NCBI RefSeq assembly: GCF_017115085.1
Contig: NZ_JABXKJ010000233.1
Span: 1-64,000 of the forward strand
Origin: Nostoc sp. NMS7
Lineage (GTDB): Bacteria; Cyanobacteriota; Cyanobacteriia; Cyanobacteriales; Nostocaceae
Direction of reading: 5' to 3'
DNA length: 64,000 bases
Made by a program: the position numbers and the translations under genes. Numbering within the stretch: the stretch's first letter is position 1; the number at the start of each line of letters is the position of its first letter. Below, piece by piece: positions 52,001-59,983 of this stretch. The notes under the pieces were generated by a model that made no database searches, was not told the DNA's origin, and was given only the letters and a program-made list of their open reading frames with translations.

Positions 52001-52383
52001 TAGTCTTGATTGGTATATAAGCCAAAAATAATTACTGGAATATTTTCGCCTAAAGTCGGTGTCCAACCTAGTCTTCTAGATTCTGCTAAAACATTACCTG
52101 ATTCCAGAGAAGTAAACTGATAAATTAAGGCGCGATCGCAACTAATCTTTTCTCTAATCTGCGCTACAGTGGCTTTGAGTAGACTATCAATATCTGGAGC
52201 TTGGCGCAGATGAGTTGTGATGTCTTCCAACCGTCTCCGCCAAAGTTTAAATTCCTCTGCGATCGCATTTAATAAAGATATTTCATCGCTAGCAATATTT
52301 GTTATATTAGCGTTCCCATTCTGATTTACTAATTCAGAAATTAGATGCTCATTTACATTGCTCTTTTTATTGACAATTACCAT
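49069..52383 (-). CDS. Photoreceptor methyl-accepting chemotaxis protein with four GAF domains (PixJ/PtxD-like)
   Basis: A 1104-residue protein without membrane segments. GAF1 (~residues 50-200) is generic; GAF2 (~225-380), GAF3 (~410-570) and GAF4 (~595-750) are cyanobacteriochrome-like; a HAMP-like linker (SGDLTVRAPITEDELGTIAD) and MCP signalling domain follow with hairpin tip EYGKGFAVVADEVRSLSRQS. GAF4 has the red/green set: W657, D659, C689, H690. GAF3 has W474, D476, C506, H507 and an extra C478, 28 residues before C506, at the place of the DXCF cysteine. GAF2 keeps W289 and D291 but has S321-Y322 instead of Cys-His, so it probably binds no bilin. It would drive phototaxis through the adjacent CheW and CheA. 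Confidence 0.92.
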   Translation of the reverse strand: MVIVNKKSNVNEHLISELVNQNGNANITNIASDEISLLNAIAEEFKLWRRRLEDITTHLRQAPDIDSLLKATVAQIREKISCDRALIYQFTSLESGNVLAESRRLGWTPTLGENIPVIIFGLYTNQDYIEPVVIDDINQIQLTPYQKQLLDKFQIQASLSLPIVVEGKIWGLLVVNNCSSMRQWQEVEITLLSQITTELTYKLQSFEFHKELQNQVQVKKSIAKVIEKIIHGSNLDKIFQTTTQEIRQFLRCDRVGVYRFKPDWSSEFVAESVGNNWVKMVSPDLKMVWEDSYFQDTQGGRFAKGESFVVKDIYKMGHAQSYLDFLEQYEMKAYIIAPIFTGEKLWGLLAAYQNSGSRDWQPWEETFLTQICLQFGVAISQREYVEQVHKKSDQLAQIVEQEKALTKIVNRIRQSLDLDIDSIFKPITQEIRQLLRCDRVVVFRFNPDWSGEFVAESVGNNWIKLVGSDIKTIWADTCIQENQGGRYTQGEIFVVNDVYKMGYSPCHAEKLGEFQIRAYVIVPIYSGEKLWGLLAAYQNSGSRDWQPCEVSFLAQIGLQLGVAISQAEYLEQVRVKSRQLAQIAEQEKALSKISNQIRQTFNVEDIFKTTTEQVRQLLRCDRVSVFQFNSDWSGEFVSESVAHGWVRLVGPDIKTVWADSYIQETQGGRYAKGESFVVNDIYQVNHSPCHIEVLEQFEIKAYIIVPVFSGEQLWGLLAAYQNSGARDWEESQATLLARIGSQLGLALQQTEYLQQVQAQSAKLAEAAAREKAAKELLQQRSIQLLIALKPALSGDLTVRAPITEDELGTIADAYNSTLQALRQIVVQVQGAAQQVAQTSSNSEASLAGLTNLAQQQSEEITAALGDIQQMVDSTQAVVANAELVQLAVQKANQTVESGDTAMNLTVKAIQGIRETVAQTSKKIKRLSESSQKISKVVNLIGNFATQTNVLALNAAIEATRAGEYGKGFAVVADEVRSLSRQSAAATIEIEKLVQEIQAETGEVAVAMETGIQQVVEGTNLVSETRQNLNAIVSATAEISQLIERITAATQKQMTQSVTVTKSMQDVAGIANKTFAESQEIATVFQDLSGMAKDLLTTAGKFKVN

Positions 52384-52509
52384 TTGATTGACCTCAAAAC
52401 TTGTTATGGGTAGAAATTTGATATTTAGCAGGTAAGAATTGATTAGTATTTGGTCATAAAGGATTAGTAATTATCAAAATACTATACCTAATCAACCATT
52501 AACAAATGT

Positions 52510-52983
52510 TCAATTATGAATATCCCATATGGGAGCTTGAATAATCGTTATAGCATCCAAATTAAAAATCATCTCCTCCGAATCATTAATAAAGTATCCC
52601 TGCAAAAAAGGTGATATTTTCGGATAAAATAATTCAGTAGTTGCTGATTTCATTTGCTTAGTATCCAGCCATTCAATATCTAGAAGTTGTCGCACCAATA
52701 GTCCCAAATACTTACCCTTGTTTTCCAGAACAATCGCCATCATTCTTGAAACTAAATTTGATTCTTGCGAAATTGGCGGATAACCTAACATTGCCTGTAA
52801 ATCTACTAACCAAAGCATCTCACCGCGCCAGTTATAAATACCCAAGATGCTACTGTGCATTTGAGGAACGCCACATATTTCAGGTAATGGTACTTGTAAA
52901 ACTTCTATGATGTGTTGTAACGAAATTACGGCTGTATCCATTACTCCCAAATTAAAACTTAAAAACTTTTCCTTGGTTTCCAA
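52510..52983 (-). CDS. CheW-type adaptor
   Basis: A 157-residue CheW-like protein that couples the MCP to CheA. The two-subdomain SH3-like fold is suggested by FLSFNLGVMDTAVISLQHII and by MHSSILGIYNWRGEMLWLVD, the classical I(L)G..N.RG...L.D block (here IYNWRGEMLWLVDL). It follows the CheY gene by 104 bases and precedes the MCP gene by 126, all on the minus strand, as in PixI/HmpC-type clusters. The last ~25 residues (MIFNLDAITIIQAPIWDIHN) are usual for cyanobacterial members. Confidence 0.9.
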   Translation of the reverse strand: METKEKFLSFNLGVMDTAVISLQHIIEVLQVPLPEICGVPQMHSSILGIYNWRGEMLWLVDLQAMLGYPPISQESNLVSRMMAIVLENKGKYLGLLVRQLLDIEWLDTKQMKSATTELFYPKISPFLQGYFINDSEEMIFNLDAITIIQAPIWDIHN

Positions 52984-53087
52984 AGTTATTAATCCTTTGC
53001 TCTTGATGATTTATCTTTAGCCACTATTTGTAATTATTATTTAATTTAGAAGTAGTGACTATTATTGACGGTTTCTTTCTGGCATTC

Positions 53088-53453
53088 TTACTTATTAATC
53101 AATCGGTTCAACATTATCATTAATTCCTCTCGTTCAATCGGTTTTGATAGATAGCCATCAGCGCCCAACATATTACCCCAAATTTTATCTACATCAGTAT
53201 TTTTGGTAGAGCAAAAAACCACAGGTATTTTGATAGTGTTGGGATTGCTTTTCAATTCTCGGCAAATTTCAAACCCACTTTTACCCGGTAAAATTACGTC
53301 GAGAAATATTATATCTGGCTTATTTTTATCTATTTTGTCTTGAACCTCTTCACTACTTGTGGCGCTAATCACAGAATAACCTGCCTGTTGCAAGTAACAG
53401 CTGATTATTTCCATATCGGTTAAGCCATCTTCAACAACTAAAACAGTATTCAT
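53088..53453 (-). CDS. CheY-type single-domain response regulator
   Basis: A 121-residue receiver with all key residues: acidic pair in VLVVEDGLTD, phospho-acceptor in IIFLDVILPGKSGFE, S/T in VVFCSTKNTD and the lysine in YLSKPIEREE. No output domain, so it acts by protein contacts, as PixH, PilH or HmpB do. It is the second gene of the cluster, after the PatA-type regulator, from which it is separated by 776 bases containing a MITE-type element. Confidence 0.92.
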   Translation of the reverse strand: MNTVLVVEDGLTDMEIISCYLQQAGYSVISATSSEEVQDKIDKNKPDIIFLDVILPGKSGFEICRELKSNPNTIKIPVVFCSTKNTDVDKIWGNMLGADGYLSKPIEREELMIMLNRLINK

Positions 53454-53724
53454 GGCAATTACTCGTTATATCTTTCTTAGAATGTGAACAAATTACACAT
53501 ACAAATCCTAAATGATTCCTCAACAAAGACATGGAAGGGACTAGAGACTAGCCCCTTTGCCTTAACCACTATTTCACAACTCAAACAGGACTGGTATAAA
53601 TACAAAAATTTGTATTTGTCTAATTTTGACTCAATCTTTACGTATCAACCTCAGAGAAAATACGTACTAAATATAACTTAATATAGAAATCGTAAATTGT
53701 TTTTGAAAAAACCTTACTAGTCTT

Positions 53725-53923
53725 GTAGAGTGTGTTAGACGAGAGTACGGCACAAAAGCCTGGAATGATGCCATACTTTCTGTGCTAAGGGATTTCCAAG
53801 AAATAAATTATCCAAATAAACGAACCACAGAGACACAGAGAACACAGAGAGAGGAGAAATAAAGAGGGTTTTTGCGTCAGTTTTGGGATATTTTTTTATT
53901 TGGAAGTCCCTAACACACCCTAC
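53725..53923. mobile_element. Composite palindromic element (MITE-like) inside the chemotaxis cluster
   Basis: Inner element 53789-53910 has ends GGGATTTCCAAGAAATAAAT and TTTTTTTATTTGGAAGTCCC, and is flanked by TAA at 53786-53788 and 53911-53913. It is related to the 59-bp element at 3903. Outer inverted repeats GTAGAGTGTGTTAG (53725-53738) and CTAACACACCCTAC (53910-53923) frame it. The remainder of 53454-54229 contains other short dispersed repeats and no gene. Confidence 0.75.
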
Positions 53924-54229
53924 ACTTAATATTTTATTTATAAATAAGTAGTGAGCGTAGGTAGATTAAATAAAATGGAAAACTTCATCCTGTCTCTAGC
54001 TTTCCTCTCCAATATATCGGAGAGAGAGTGAGGGTGAGGTAAGCCAGAGACATAAATTGTATGTTATTTAATTCTTATTTCTAAGTGAGCGTAAACAATT
54101 CAAGGTGCGTTAGCCTACGGCATAACACAACGCCACTTGCTTTAACGCGGGAAACCCGTGCAAGGGAGTGGCTCCCCTAATTCAAATTTATATTTCTTCA
54201 TCTACATTGAATTTTTCTCGCCGACTTAC

Positions 54230-55450
54230 TTATTTAGCGTCTAATTCCCTCTTATTAAAAATTTCTAAATTAGATTTATTCTTGTCGATGGATACACTCG
54301 CTGTAGGTAAATATTTACGTATTATAGCCATCACTTTATCAGGCATCACGGGTTTAGTGAGAAAATCTGTAGAACCGACTACCTTGGCACGAACTCTATC
54401 TAAAAAACCATCATTGCCCGTTAATATAATTATTGGTGTGTTGGCAAAGGTAGATATTCGTCGCAACTGAGTGCAAATTTCGTAACCACTGGCAACTGGC
54501 ATAATCAAATCCAAGAAAATCAGGTCTGGTTTATCCTGAATGAGGATTGGTAGAGCTTGTACAGCATCTTGAATCTTGACAAACCTCAATCCATTGGAAG
54601 TGATAATATCCTCTAGCATTTTACATACCTGAGGGCTATCATCGACGCAAGCTACTAGTGGAGCAATCCGCTTCTTTGGTTGTGTGGTGGTAGAGTTATT
54701 GTTGACTTTAGTAACTCCTAAAGGCAAGTCAGGTACTTCCACCAATTCAATGATTCCTTTAAGGATATAGGGAAACAACGAACGCGTGAGTGGGAATACA
54801 CCCTGCTTCATTTTCACGGCTAAATCTTGCAGAGTAAATTTGCCGTTGATTAAATTGGCAAAGTTTTTATAGACAAATGAACTTACCATCTGCTGGAGTA
54901 TTTCTGGTCGCCGCAGAATTGGGGCCAAATCAGGAGAAAAATTTGCTAGACCAGCTTCTGACCAAATTTTCCACGAGTCTTGCATCTGCTTTACAGACAT
55001 TTCTGTACTTGTAAAGCTCATTGGTGCTTCTAAGATAACTTCTTGGCTGCGATTGCAACTTATAGAAGCAAAATTTCCTTGCATAGCTACGTCAAATAAT
55101 AGTTCTGCTATCGTGTTATCGACAATAGTATTAATCTGTTCCCGATGAACTTTCTGTTTTTTATACAAGATTTCTAAAAGGCGATAATCCCAGTAATCGA
55201 TTGATAGGTCTTGCAAATGCAACTGCAACTTATCAACATCAATCTGAGGACAATTTTGAGCCATCTGTCTACGCCAGCGTCGGAAGGGATGAGTTCCCCC
55301 TGTTGCCCAAACTATGCGTCCCAGCCGATAGTAAAAAGTCCATTTGCTGCCCTTTGAACTCTTAATATTTAATTTGCCATTATATTGCAGCTGAGTACAA
55401 GTTTGAAATTCATTTACTAGATTATTTGAAATAACTTCCCGGTGGGACAT
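54230..55450 (-). CDS. PatA-type response regulator (DUF4388 plus receiver)
   Basis: A 406-residue protein. The N-terminal ~260 residues contain the DUF4388-like region (CTQLQYNGKLNIKSSKGSKW, GRIVWATGGTHPFRRWRRQM) characteristic of the PatA group. The C-terminal receiver (ACVDDSPQVCKMLEDIITS) has its phospho-acceptor in LIFLDLIMPVASGYE and lysine in DFLTKPVMPD. PixG, PtxA and HmpA occupy the same first position in cyanobacterial phototaxis and motility clusters, so this is most likely the regulator of type IV pilus motors for this system rather than PatA itself. The upstream gap (55451-55980) shows no gene. Confidence 0.88.
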   Translation of the reverse strand: MSHREVISNNLVNEFQTCTQLQYNGKLNIKSSKGSKWTFYYRLGRIVWATGGTHPFRRWRRQMAQNCPQIDVDKLQLHLQDLSIDYWDYRLLEILYKKQKVHREQINTIVDNTIAELLFDVAMQGNFASISCNRSQEVILEAPMSFTSTEMSVKQMQDSWKIWSEAGLANFSPDLAPILRRPEILQQMVSSFVYKNFANLINGKFTLQDLAVKMKQGVFPLTRSLFPYILKGIIELVEVPDLPLGVTKVNNNSTTTQPKKRIAPLVACVDDSPQVCKMLEDIITSNGLRFVKIQDAVQALPILIQDKPDLIFLDLIMPVASGYEICTQLRRISTFANTPIIILTGNDGFLDRVRAKVVGSTDFLTKPVMPDKVMAIIRKYLPTASVSIDKNKSNLEIFNKRELDAK

Positions 55451-55980
55451 AGTTTGTTCCTTTTATTAAAAGCCAACCCTTGAAAAACACACATTAGCTA
55501 TATAGTGGTCAGCAGATAGATAAATCGCATCTATTTTGAGAACTAGAAGGGAGAACATCTTGCTAAGATGCAGGTAGTAGCCGATATCTTGTCCGTACTA
55601 CTCCATATCTGAAAATGGACGAACTTTATGTCAGTAAGTGGAAATACATTTGGGATATAGCAGCCTAAATCAAGATTATTAAAAGCAAGAGAGATGGGAA
55701 AGATAGAAAAAATCTTGCTAGTAAATAAGTCATCTACTACAGAGTTTATTATTGGCAAGACTTTAATTTTATGCTAATATTTCATAACTCCAGTAGGTTA
55801 CTATAGTCCAGATGATGATGAATTTAGTATTAATATATTATTTTAATAACTTCCGTACTGAATTATATCCGTATAACTCCTGAATTTTCGTTTAAAAAAT
55901 AATTAGCAGTCTCCAGATATTTTTGCTTTTGGTAAAAATATTGATTTAAATTTACATTTCTTAATTGATATTAGTTTTAG

Positions 55981-56134
55981 GGAACGCTTGGTCTAGAGAG
56001 CCTTTGGGAGTTGCCAGGTCGAGGGGGAAAATCAAAATATAAGGAAGAGGACATAGTTTTTTTGGAAGAATGTCTCAAAAAAGAACCACGTACATACAAT
56101 AGTGTTCAATTAGCTCAACTCATCTTCTCTTAAG
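55981..56134 (+). pseudogene. IS630-type transposase N-terminal fragment
   Basis: The frame reads GTLGLESLWELPGRGGKSKY, then KEEDIVFLEECLKKEPRTYN, then SVQLAQLIFS and TAA. This is the helix-turn-helix linker region (GL..L.E..GRG.K......D..FLEE.L...PRTYNS.QLA) of IS630-family transposases of cyanobacteria. Nothing of the DDE catalytic domain remains. Confidence 0.65.
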
Positions 56135-56156
56135 GGGTTGGCATGGCTACTAAAAT

Positions 56157-57020
56157 TTAACTCTTAGTTTCGATATTGTACAACTGGCAGAGGGTGGAGA
56201 GTTTTTGTTTTAGGCGATCGCGCAGACTCTCTGGTGATACAATCACGCAATCTTCCCAATAACGTGCAACTTCTCGAATCAGCCAAAACTCGTTGACAAC
56301 CCGCCGCACCACTTGACGCACATCCCCAATCATTTCGTCTTCTAAGTCATCTTCCCTACGTTGATAAGACTTTACCATCCAACCTCGAAAGTGCAAGTAC
56401 ACTTTTATATCGTCTAATCCTTCTCGCCATTCGCCGCTTGCAGGTACGATTGAGCGGATTTTATCAAAGATTAAATTGCGGTTGTGCCAAAGTTCTGGCA
56501 AATCAGGAATCAAATTTTCTACATCCTCTGTTTCTTCACACCAAATCATTAAATAAAAGCGTGTCTCAAAGAAGCGTGGTTCTGCGTAACGTACTGTGTA
56601 CTGTAGTTCTTTCCCTTGAGAATTGTCATAAAGTAGGTGAAAGGGCTGTTGATTTTTCCTATATTCATCTATTTGACTTCGCCATGTTTCTATGAGTTTA
56701 CTTGCTTGCTTGAGTAAAGATTGGCGGATTGCTACATCTAAATTTCCTCGCTCCAACAAAAGTGTAAGTATAGTTTGAGCTTCCCCTATCTGACCTGCAT
56801 CACTCAGGGCTTTTATCGCTTTCTGTAAAGCATTAACTTGGTTAGAGTCCAGCGTGAAGGGTTTTCCAACCTCTACGGATTGTTGGGCGATCGCCACTAT
56901 TAACCCCGAAATACTGGGTTCTTTGCCCCAAGTGATATTGAGGCGGCGAGCGATCGCTTCTAGTTGTTCCTTAGTTCCTGGCGGGATTGACAGTGTAATC
57001 GTTTCTTTTTTTCTCGGCAT
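56157..57020 (-). CDS. WYL-domain transcription regulator (CRISPR-associated type)
   Basis: A 287-residue regulator. The N-terminus (RKKETITLSIPPGTKEQLEA, IARRLNITWGKEPSISGLIV) looks like a ribbon-helix-helix DNA-binding region. A helical linker and a WYL-type domain follow (QPFHLLYDNSQGKELQYTVR, YAEPRFFETRFYLMIWCEET, with a WYL-like RFYLMIWCEE). Similar proteins lie next to cyanobacterial type I-D CRISPR loci, where one is known to repress cas transcription. It is divergent from the genes leading into the cas cluster, which fits that role. The ligand, if any, is unknown. Confidence 0.75.
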   Translation of the reverse strand: MPRKKETITLSIPPGTKEQLEAIARRLNITWGKEPSISGLIVAIAQQSVEVGKPFTLDSNQVNALQKAIKALSDAGQIGEAQTILTLLLERGNLDVAIRQSLLKQASKLIETWRSQIDEYRKNQQPFHLLYDNSQGKELQYTVRYAEPRFFETRFYLMIWCEETEDVENLIPDLPELWHNRNLIFDKIRSIVPASGEWREGLDDIKVYLHFRGWMVKSYQRREDDLEDEMIGDVRQVVRRVVNEFWLIREVARYWEDCVIVSPESLRDRLKQKLSTLCQLYNIETKS

Positions 57021-57072
57021 CTAGAGTTTGTAATTACACTATTGACATAAATGGTATTTACAGTTATTTTAT

Positions 57073-57309
57073 ATGTATACCAAGTTAATCAATAATTTCA
57101 ATACCAAAAAACACAATCCAGATCGTATGCTTCGGCTTATGTCCGATGCTTCCTGGTACTCTACCGAGGAACTGGTCAAGAAAATTAGCCATCGATTCTC
57201 TGCAACCATGTATGTTCTGAGAAAACGAGGTTATATCTTTGAAGATCGTCGTATTGAAGGCCAACAACGAGAGTGGCGGCTAGTAGTAGAGTCAAAAGCG
57301 ATCGTATAA
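57073..57309 (+). CDS. Small hypothetical protein with winged-helix look
   Basis: A 78-residue basic protein (MYTKLINNFNTKKHNPDRML...). The core DASWYSTEELVKKISHRFSA, TMYVLRKRGYIFEDRRIEGQ followed by REWRLV suggests a helix-turn-helix plus wing, like small DNA-binding proteins. It is divergent from the WYL regulator, with 52 bases between the start codons, so both may share a control region. Function unknown. Confidence 0.55.
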   Translation: MYTKLINNFNTKKHNPDRMLRLMSDASWYSTEELVKKISHRFSATMYVLRKRGYIFEDRRIEGQQREWRLVVESKAIV

Positions 57310-57385
57310 ACAGTATTTCTCACCTATCGGGAGTAGTTACTGCTACTCCCATTTCCTGAAAAAGCAGCTAGTGAGGTCAAGGACC

Positions 57386-57511
57386 ATGACCGATGATTAT
57401 TTGCTGTCCAGAATTTCCCTTGACTCCAATATTTATTTCGGTAAACCTTGTATTAAAGGTCATCGTATAAACCATGAAGGAACAAACATTACTAGAAAGA
57501 ATCACATTTAA
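57386..57511 (+). pseudogene. DUF433 protein N-terminal fragment
   Basis: From ATG 57386 the frame reads MTDDYLLSRISLDSNIYFGK, then PCIKGHRI, which is the N-terminal half of a DUF433 antitoxin (ISxDPxIxxGKPxIxGxRI). It then runs out of the family and stops at 57511. An intact DUF433 gene starts at 57474, just where the homology ends, so this is the leftover 5' end of a second DUF433 gene. Confidence 0.7.
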
Positions 57512-57725
57512 CCCCCAAATCTTTGGTGGTAAACCGATAATTCGAGGTCGTCGTCTAGCTGTTGAACATATTTTAGGAATGTTAGCAGTAGGAGATACTA
57601 TTGAAACTTTGCTAGAAGCTTATCCCTGGTTAGAACGGGAAGATGTACAAGCCTGTTTAGTCTATGCACGAAGGTTAGTTGGTCATGAACGAGTTGAACC
57701 TTTATTGATAGAGTACCCAAAGTGA
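57474..57725 (+). CDS. DUF433 antitoxin-like protein
   Basis: An 83-residue DUF433 protein: ERITFNPQIFGGKPIIRGRR, then LAVEHILGMLAVGDTIETLL, then YPWLEREDVQACLVYARRL. The family is a winged-helix-type antitoxin usually paired with a DUF5615 PIN-like toxin, as here. The GTG of the following gene overlaps its stop codon (GTGA). Because the toxin gene is broken, this antitoxin may now be an orphan. An extra DUF433 fragment lies directly upstream. Confidence 0.88.
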   Translation: MKEQTLLERITFNPQIFGGKPIIRGRRLAVEHILGMLAVGDTIETLLEAYPWLEREDVQACLVYARRLVGHERVEPLLIEYPK

Positions 57726-57958
57726 AAATACTGCTAGATACTTGCATTAATGCTAGGGTGCGTACCGATTTACAAACGGCTGGGTATGATGTAGTTTGGT
57801 CTGGAGATTGGCCAAAAGATCCAGGTGACGAGGAAATTTTAGCAACCGCCTATCGTGAAGGTAGGATTTTAGTCACCCTTGATAAAGATTTTGGAGAATT
57901 AGCAATTGGGGAAATCCTCACTGTGGTATCTTGCTCTTAGTTAATGCGAACATGGGGT
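57722..57958 (+). pseudogene. DUF5615 PIN-like toxin, frameshifted and truncated
   Basis: From GTG 57722 the protein follows the DUF5615 pattern: MKILLDTCINARVRTDLQTA, GDEEILATAYREGRILVTLD, KDFGELAI. It then goes out of frame and ends at 57940. A neighbouring frame continues the family (GNPHCGILLLVNANMG; compare GIPHCGIIRLVN in relatives) to about 57958, where sequence belonging to a cas3 gene begins abruptly. The usual ~35 C-terminal residues are lost. The nuclease core aspartates are present, but the fold is incomplete. Confidence 0.75.
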
Positions 57959-59285
57959 TGGTGATGACATCGGGCGTATAACTGGCCCTGCACCCAAAAA
58001 AGATAGACAAAGGGCTATGCAATGTCAAATCATTTTAGCTACTAGCACTGTAGATGTAGGATTTAACTTTGAAAGACACCCTAAACCGAAACGGCAAAAT
58101 TTAGATTGGTTGATTTTTTCAGCACGCGATCGCGCCGCATTTTGGCAGAGAATTGGTAGAGTAGGGCGTGTTCTGAGTAAATCTGAAACTAATATTTATT
58201 CAGAAGCTATTGCTTACTTACCTGCTAACGCTTGGGAAGAAGGTTTAACCTCTCTAGATACTACTGGGGGACGTACAGCGCTAAAAGACTTACTTGAAAC
58301 ACTTCCCTGCTTAGACAAGCCTTTTTTAAAAGCTTACTGGCGTTCAGAAGCATTTCTAGAAATTGCCCGTCCCTTGTTGGAATTGGAAGAAATGCTTGAA
58401 GGTTTAGCTGAGGAAAAATTGATTTTGGAGTTATTTAATACTCTAAAATCTATTTTTGAAGGAAACAGAACTTGGGATGATTATCGCTACAGAATGAAGC
58501 TTTTACGAGGCGCTGAAACTATTGCTAAAAAAACTCCCAAAGAAATTAAAAAGGATTGGAAGTATATCAAAGGTGGTCAGGCTTTTGTCAGAACCTTTAT
58601 CAAGGCTAAATTTTCTGAAGATTGGGATGACTTACAAGCTGGACGTACAACTTTAGACGAATACGTAGATTTATTTAACAAAGATGAAGATGCACTAGCT
58701 GAGTTAAAAGAATTTGCTGAAGTTTTTAGTACGATCTATGCACCTTTATTTAGTTTTCGTTCTAGTGTGTTTGAAAGTCTTTCCATCCGTGACCCTAATG
58801 GTTTTATTCTAGATGAATCGGAGGAAACAAAACTAGATCCTTTTCACCTATTACGCTATTACGAATTTGTCCAAAATGGTGATTATATTGAAGTCACCAG
58901 TCGTGCTACTGAAACTTATCAATTGAGTTTTGAATTACACTACACTGATAACTGGCAAGAATTTATCAGTACAGAACTGAACAAACTAACAGCTTTCAAA
59001 AATTGCCAAATTATCCGTAGTGCTGGAGGAGCAATACGACCCACGCCCCTAATACAAGTTTTGAATAGGTATCTTTTACCAGGAGTAATTATTTGCCCAA
59101 GAACAAATGCTGCTGTTATTTTTCAATTAAACAAGCAAGGAATTATTTCTTATCCAATAAACATTGTTTGCAATGATATGGAGAAAGAATATAGATTCTT
59201 TACAGGCTTGTCAGGAATTTTAACAATGGCAATGAAGTTTAAACAGCTACGTCTTCCAGATGATGAGGTTTTTATTGCGGGATAA
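57959..59285 (+). pseudogene. cas3 C-terminal part (type I-D-like helicase), 5' end deleted
   Basis: Homology to Cas3' begins before any start codon: GDDIGRITGPAPKKDRQRAM, then QCQIILATSTVDVGFNFE (helicase motif V region), DWLIFSARDRAAFWQRIGRV and GR (motif VI), followed by the long C-terminal domain. The Walker A, DExH and HD parts are absent, so it cannot be an active Cas3. A 422-residue frame from ATG 58017 is open and could still be translated. The junction with the toxin remnant near 57958 marks a deletion that also removed any cas10d, csc2 and csc1 genes expected here. Confidence 0.8.
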
Positions 59286-59362
59286 CTAATTAAATTCTTG
59301 CACCAAATAGTGCGAGAATTTGTTGAACATCAATTTATAAGTATATTTCTCCCACATCCACT

Positions 59363-59983
59363 GTGAAACACTATCAACAACAACCTAACGCCTTCACCAA
59401 CGATTACCTAAACAACTTGTGGGGAGAAATCCAAGCTTGTCCTTACTTTTCTATCAACAACCTCAACCGCGATTTTGTCGCCACTAAAGGGTTTTCCGTA
59501 GTGTTTCAGCGCTCTGGATTACTAAAAGTAGAACAGCAGTTTCCCTACTTCAAGCCTTACTTAGATTTGGCTCTCCAGCCGAATTGTAATGCTTTTTATC
59601 TCAATCCTTTACAGCTAAAGGAAGGCTCCCGCGTCGATCCACATATCGATCGCTCCTTACGTTCCTATAGCAAAACCATTGAACCACCTGCGGTTGTTAG
59701 CGTCCTATATGTGCGACTACCAGCAGATATGGAAGGGGGAGAACTGGTATTGCGATCGCACAAACGCCAACTTGGGCAAATTAAGCCCCAAATCAATACT
59801 TTAGTTTATTTTCAAGGTGATTTAACCCATTCAGTTAACGCTGTGAAAACTCCAGGAAATCGCTTAAGTTTAGTTTGTGAACAGTATAGTTTGAGTGAAG
59901 CTGAACTCCAGGAAATTCCAGAGTTTACTGTAGAGTCAAGAAGCACTCAGTCTACAACCAAAAAGAGAAAATATGCCTCATAG
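59363..59983 (+). CDS. 2-oxoglutarate/Fe(II) oxygenase (prolyl-hydroxylase-like) embedded in the cas operon
   Basis: A 206-residue oxygenase-like protein of the P4H/PKHD type. The iron site is visible as H-x-D in SRVDPHIDRSLRSY and the distal H in GDLTHSVNAVKTPGNRLSLV, which also carries the 2-oxoglutarate arginine (GNRLSLV). A double-stranded beta-helix is suggested by VVSVLYVRLPADMEGGELVL and INTLVYFQGD. It starts with GTG 77 bases after the cas3 remnant. Its last 11 bases overlap the start of cas6, so it is translationally coupled to the Cas genes. Its substrate (protein, RNA base or other) is unknown. Confidence 0.82.
   Translation: MKHYQQQPNAFTNDYLNNLWGEIQACPYFSINNLNRDFVATKGFSVVFQRSGLLKVEQQFPYFKPYLDLALQPNCNAFYLNPLQLKEGSRVDPHIDRSLRSYSKTIEPPAVVSVLYVRLPADMEGGELVLRSHKRQLGQIKPQINTLVYFQGDLTHSVNAVKTPGNRLSLVCEQYSLSEAELQEIPEFTVESRSTQSTTKKRKYAS

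Noticed and set aside
55543..55758. 71-codon minus-strand frame upstream of the PatA-type gene
   Set aside because: No ribosome site and no recognisable pattern; A+T-rich intergenic DNA.
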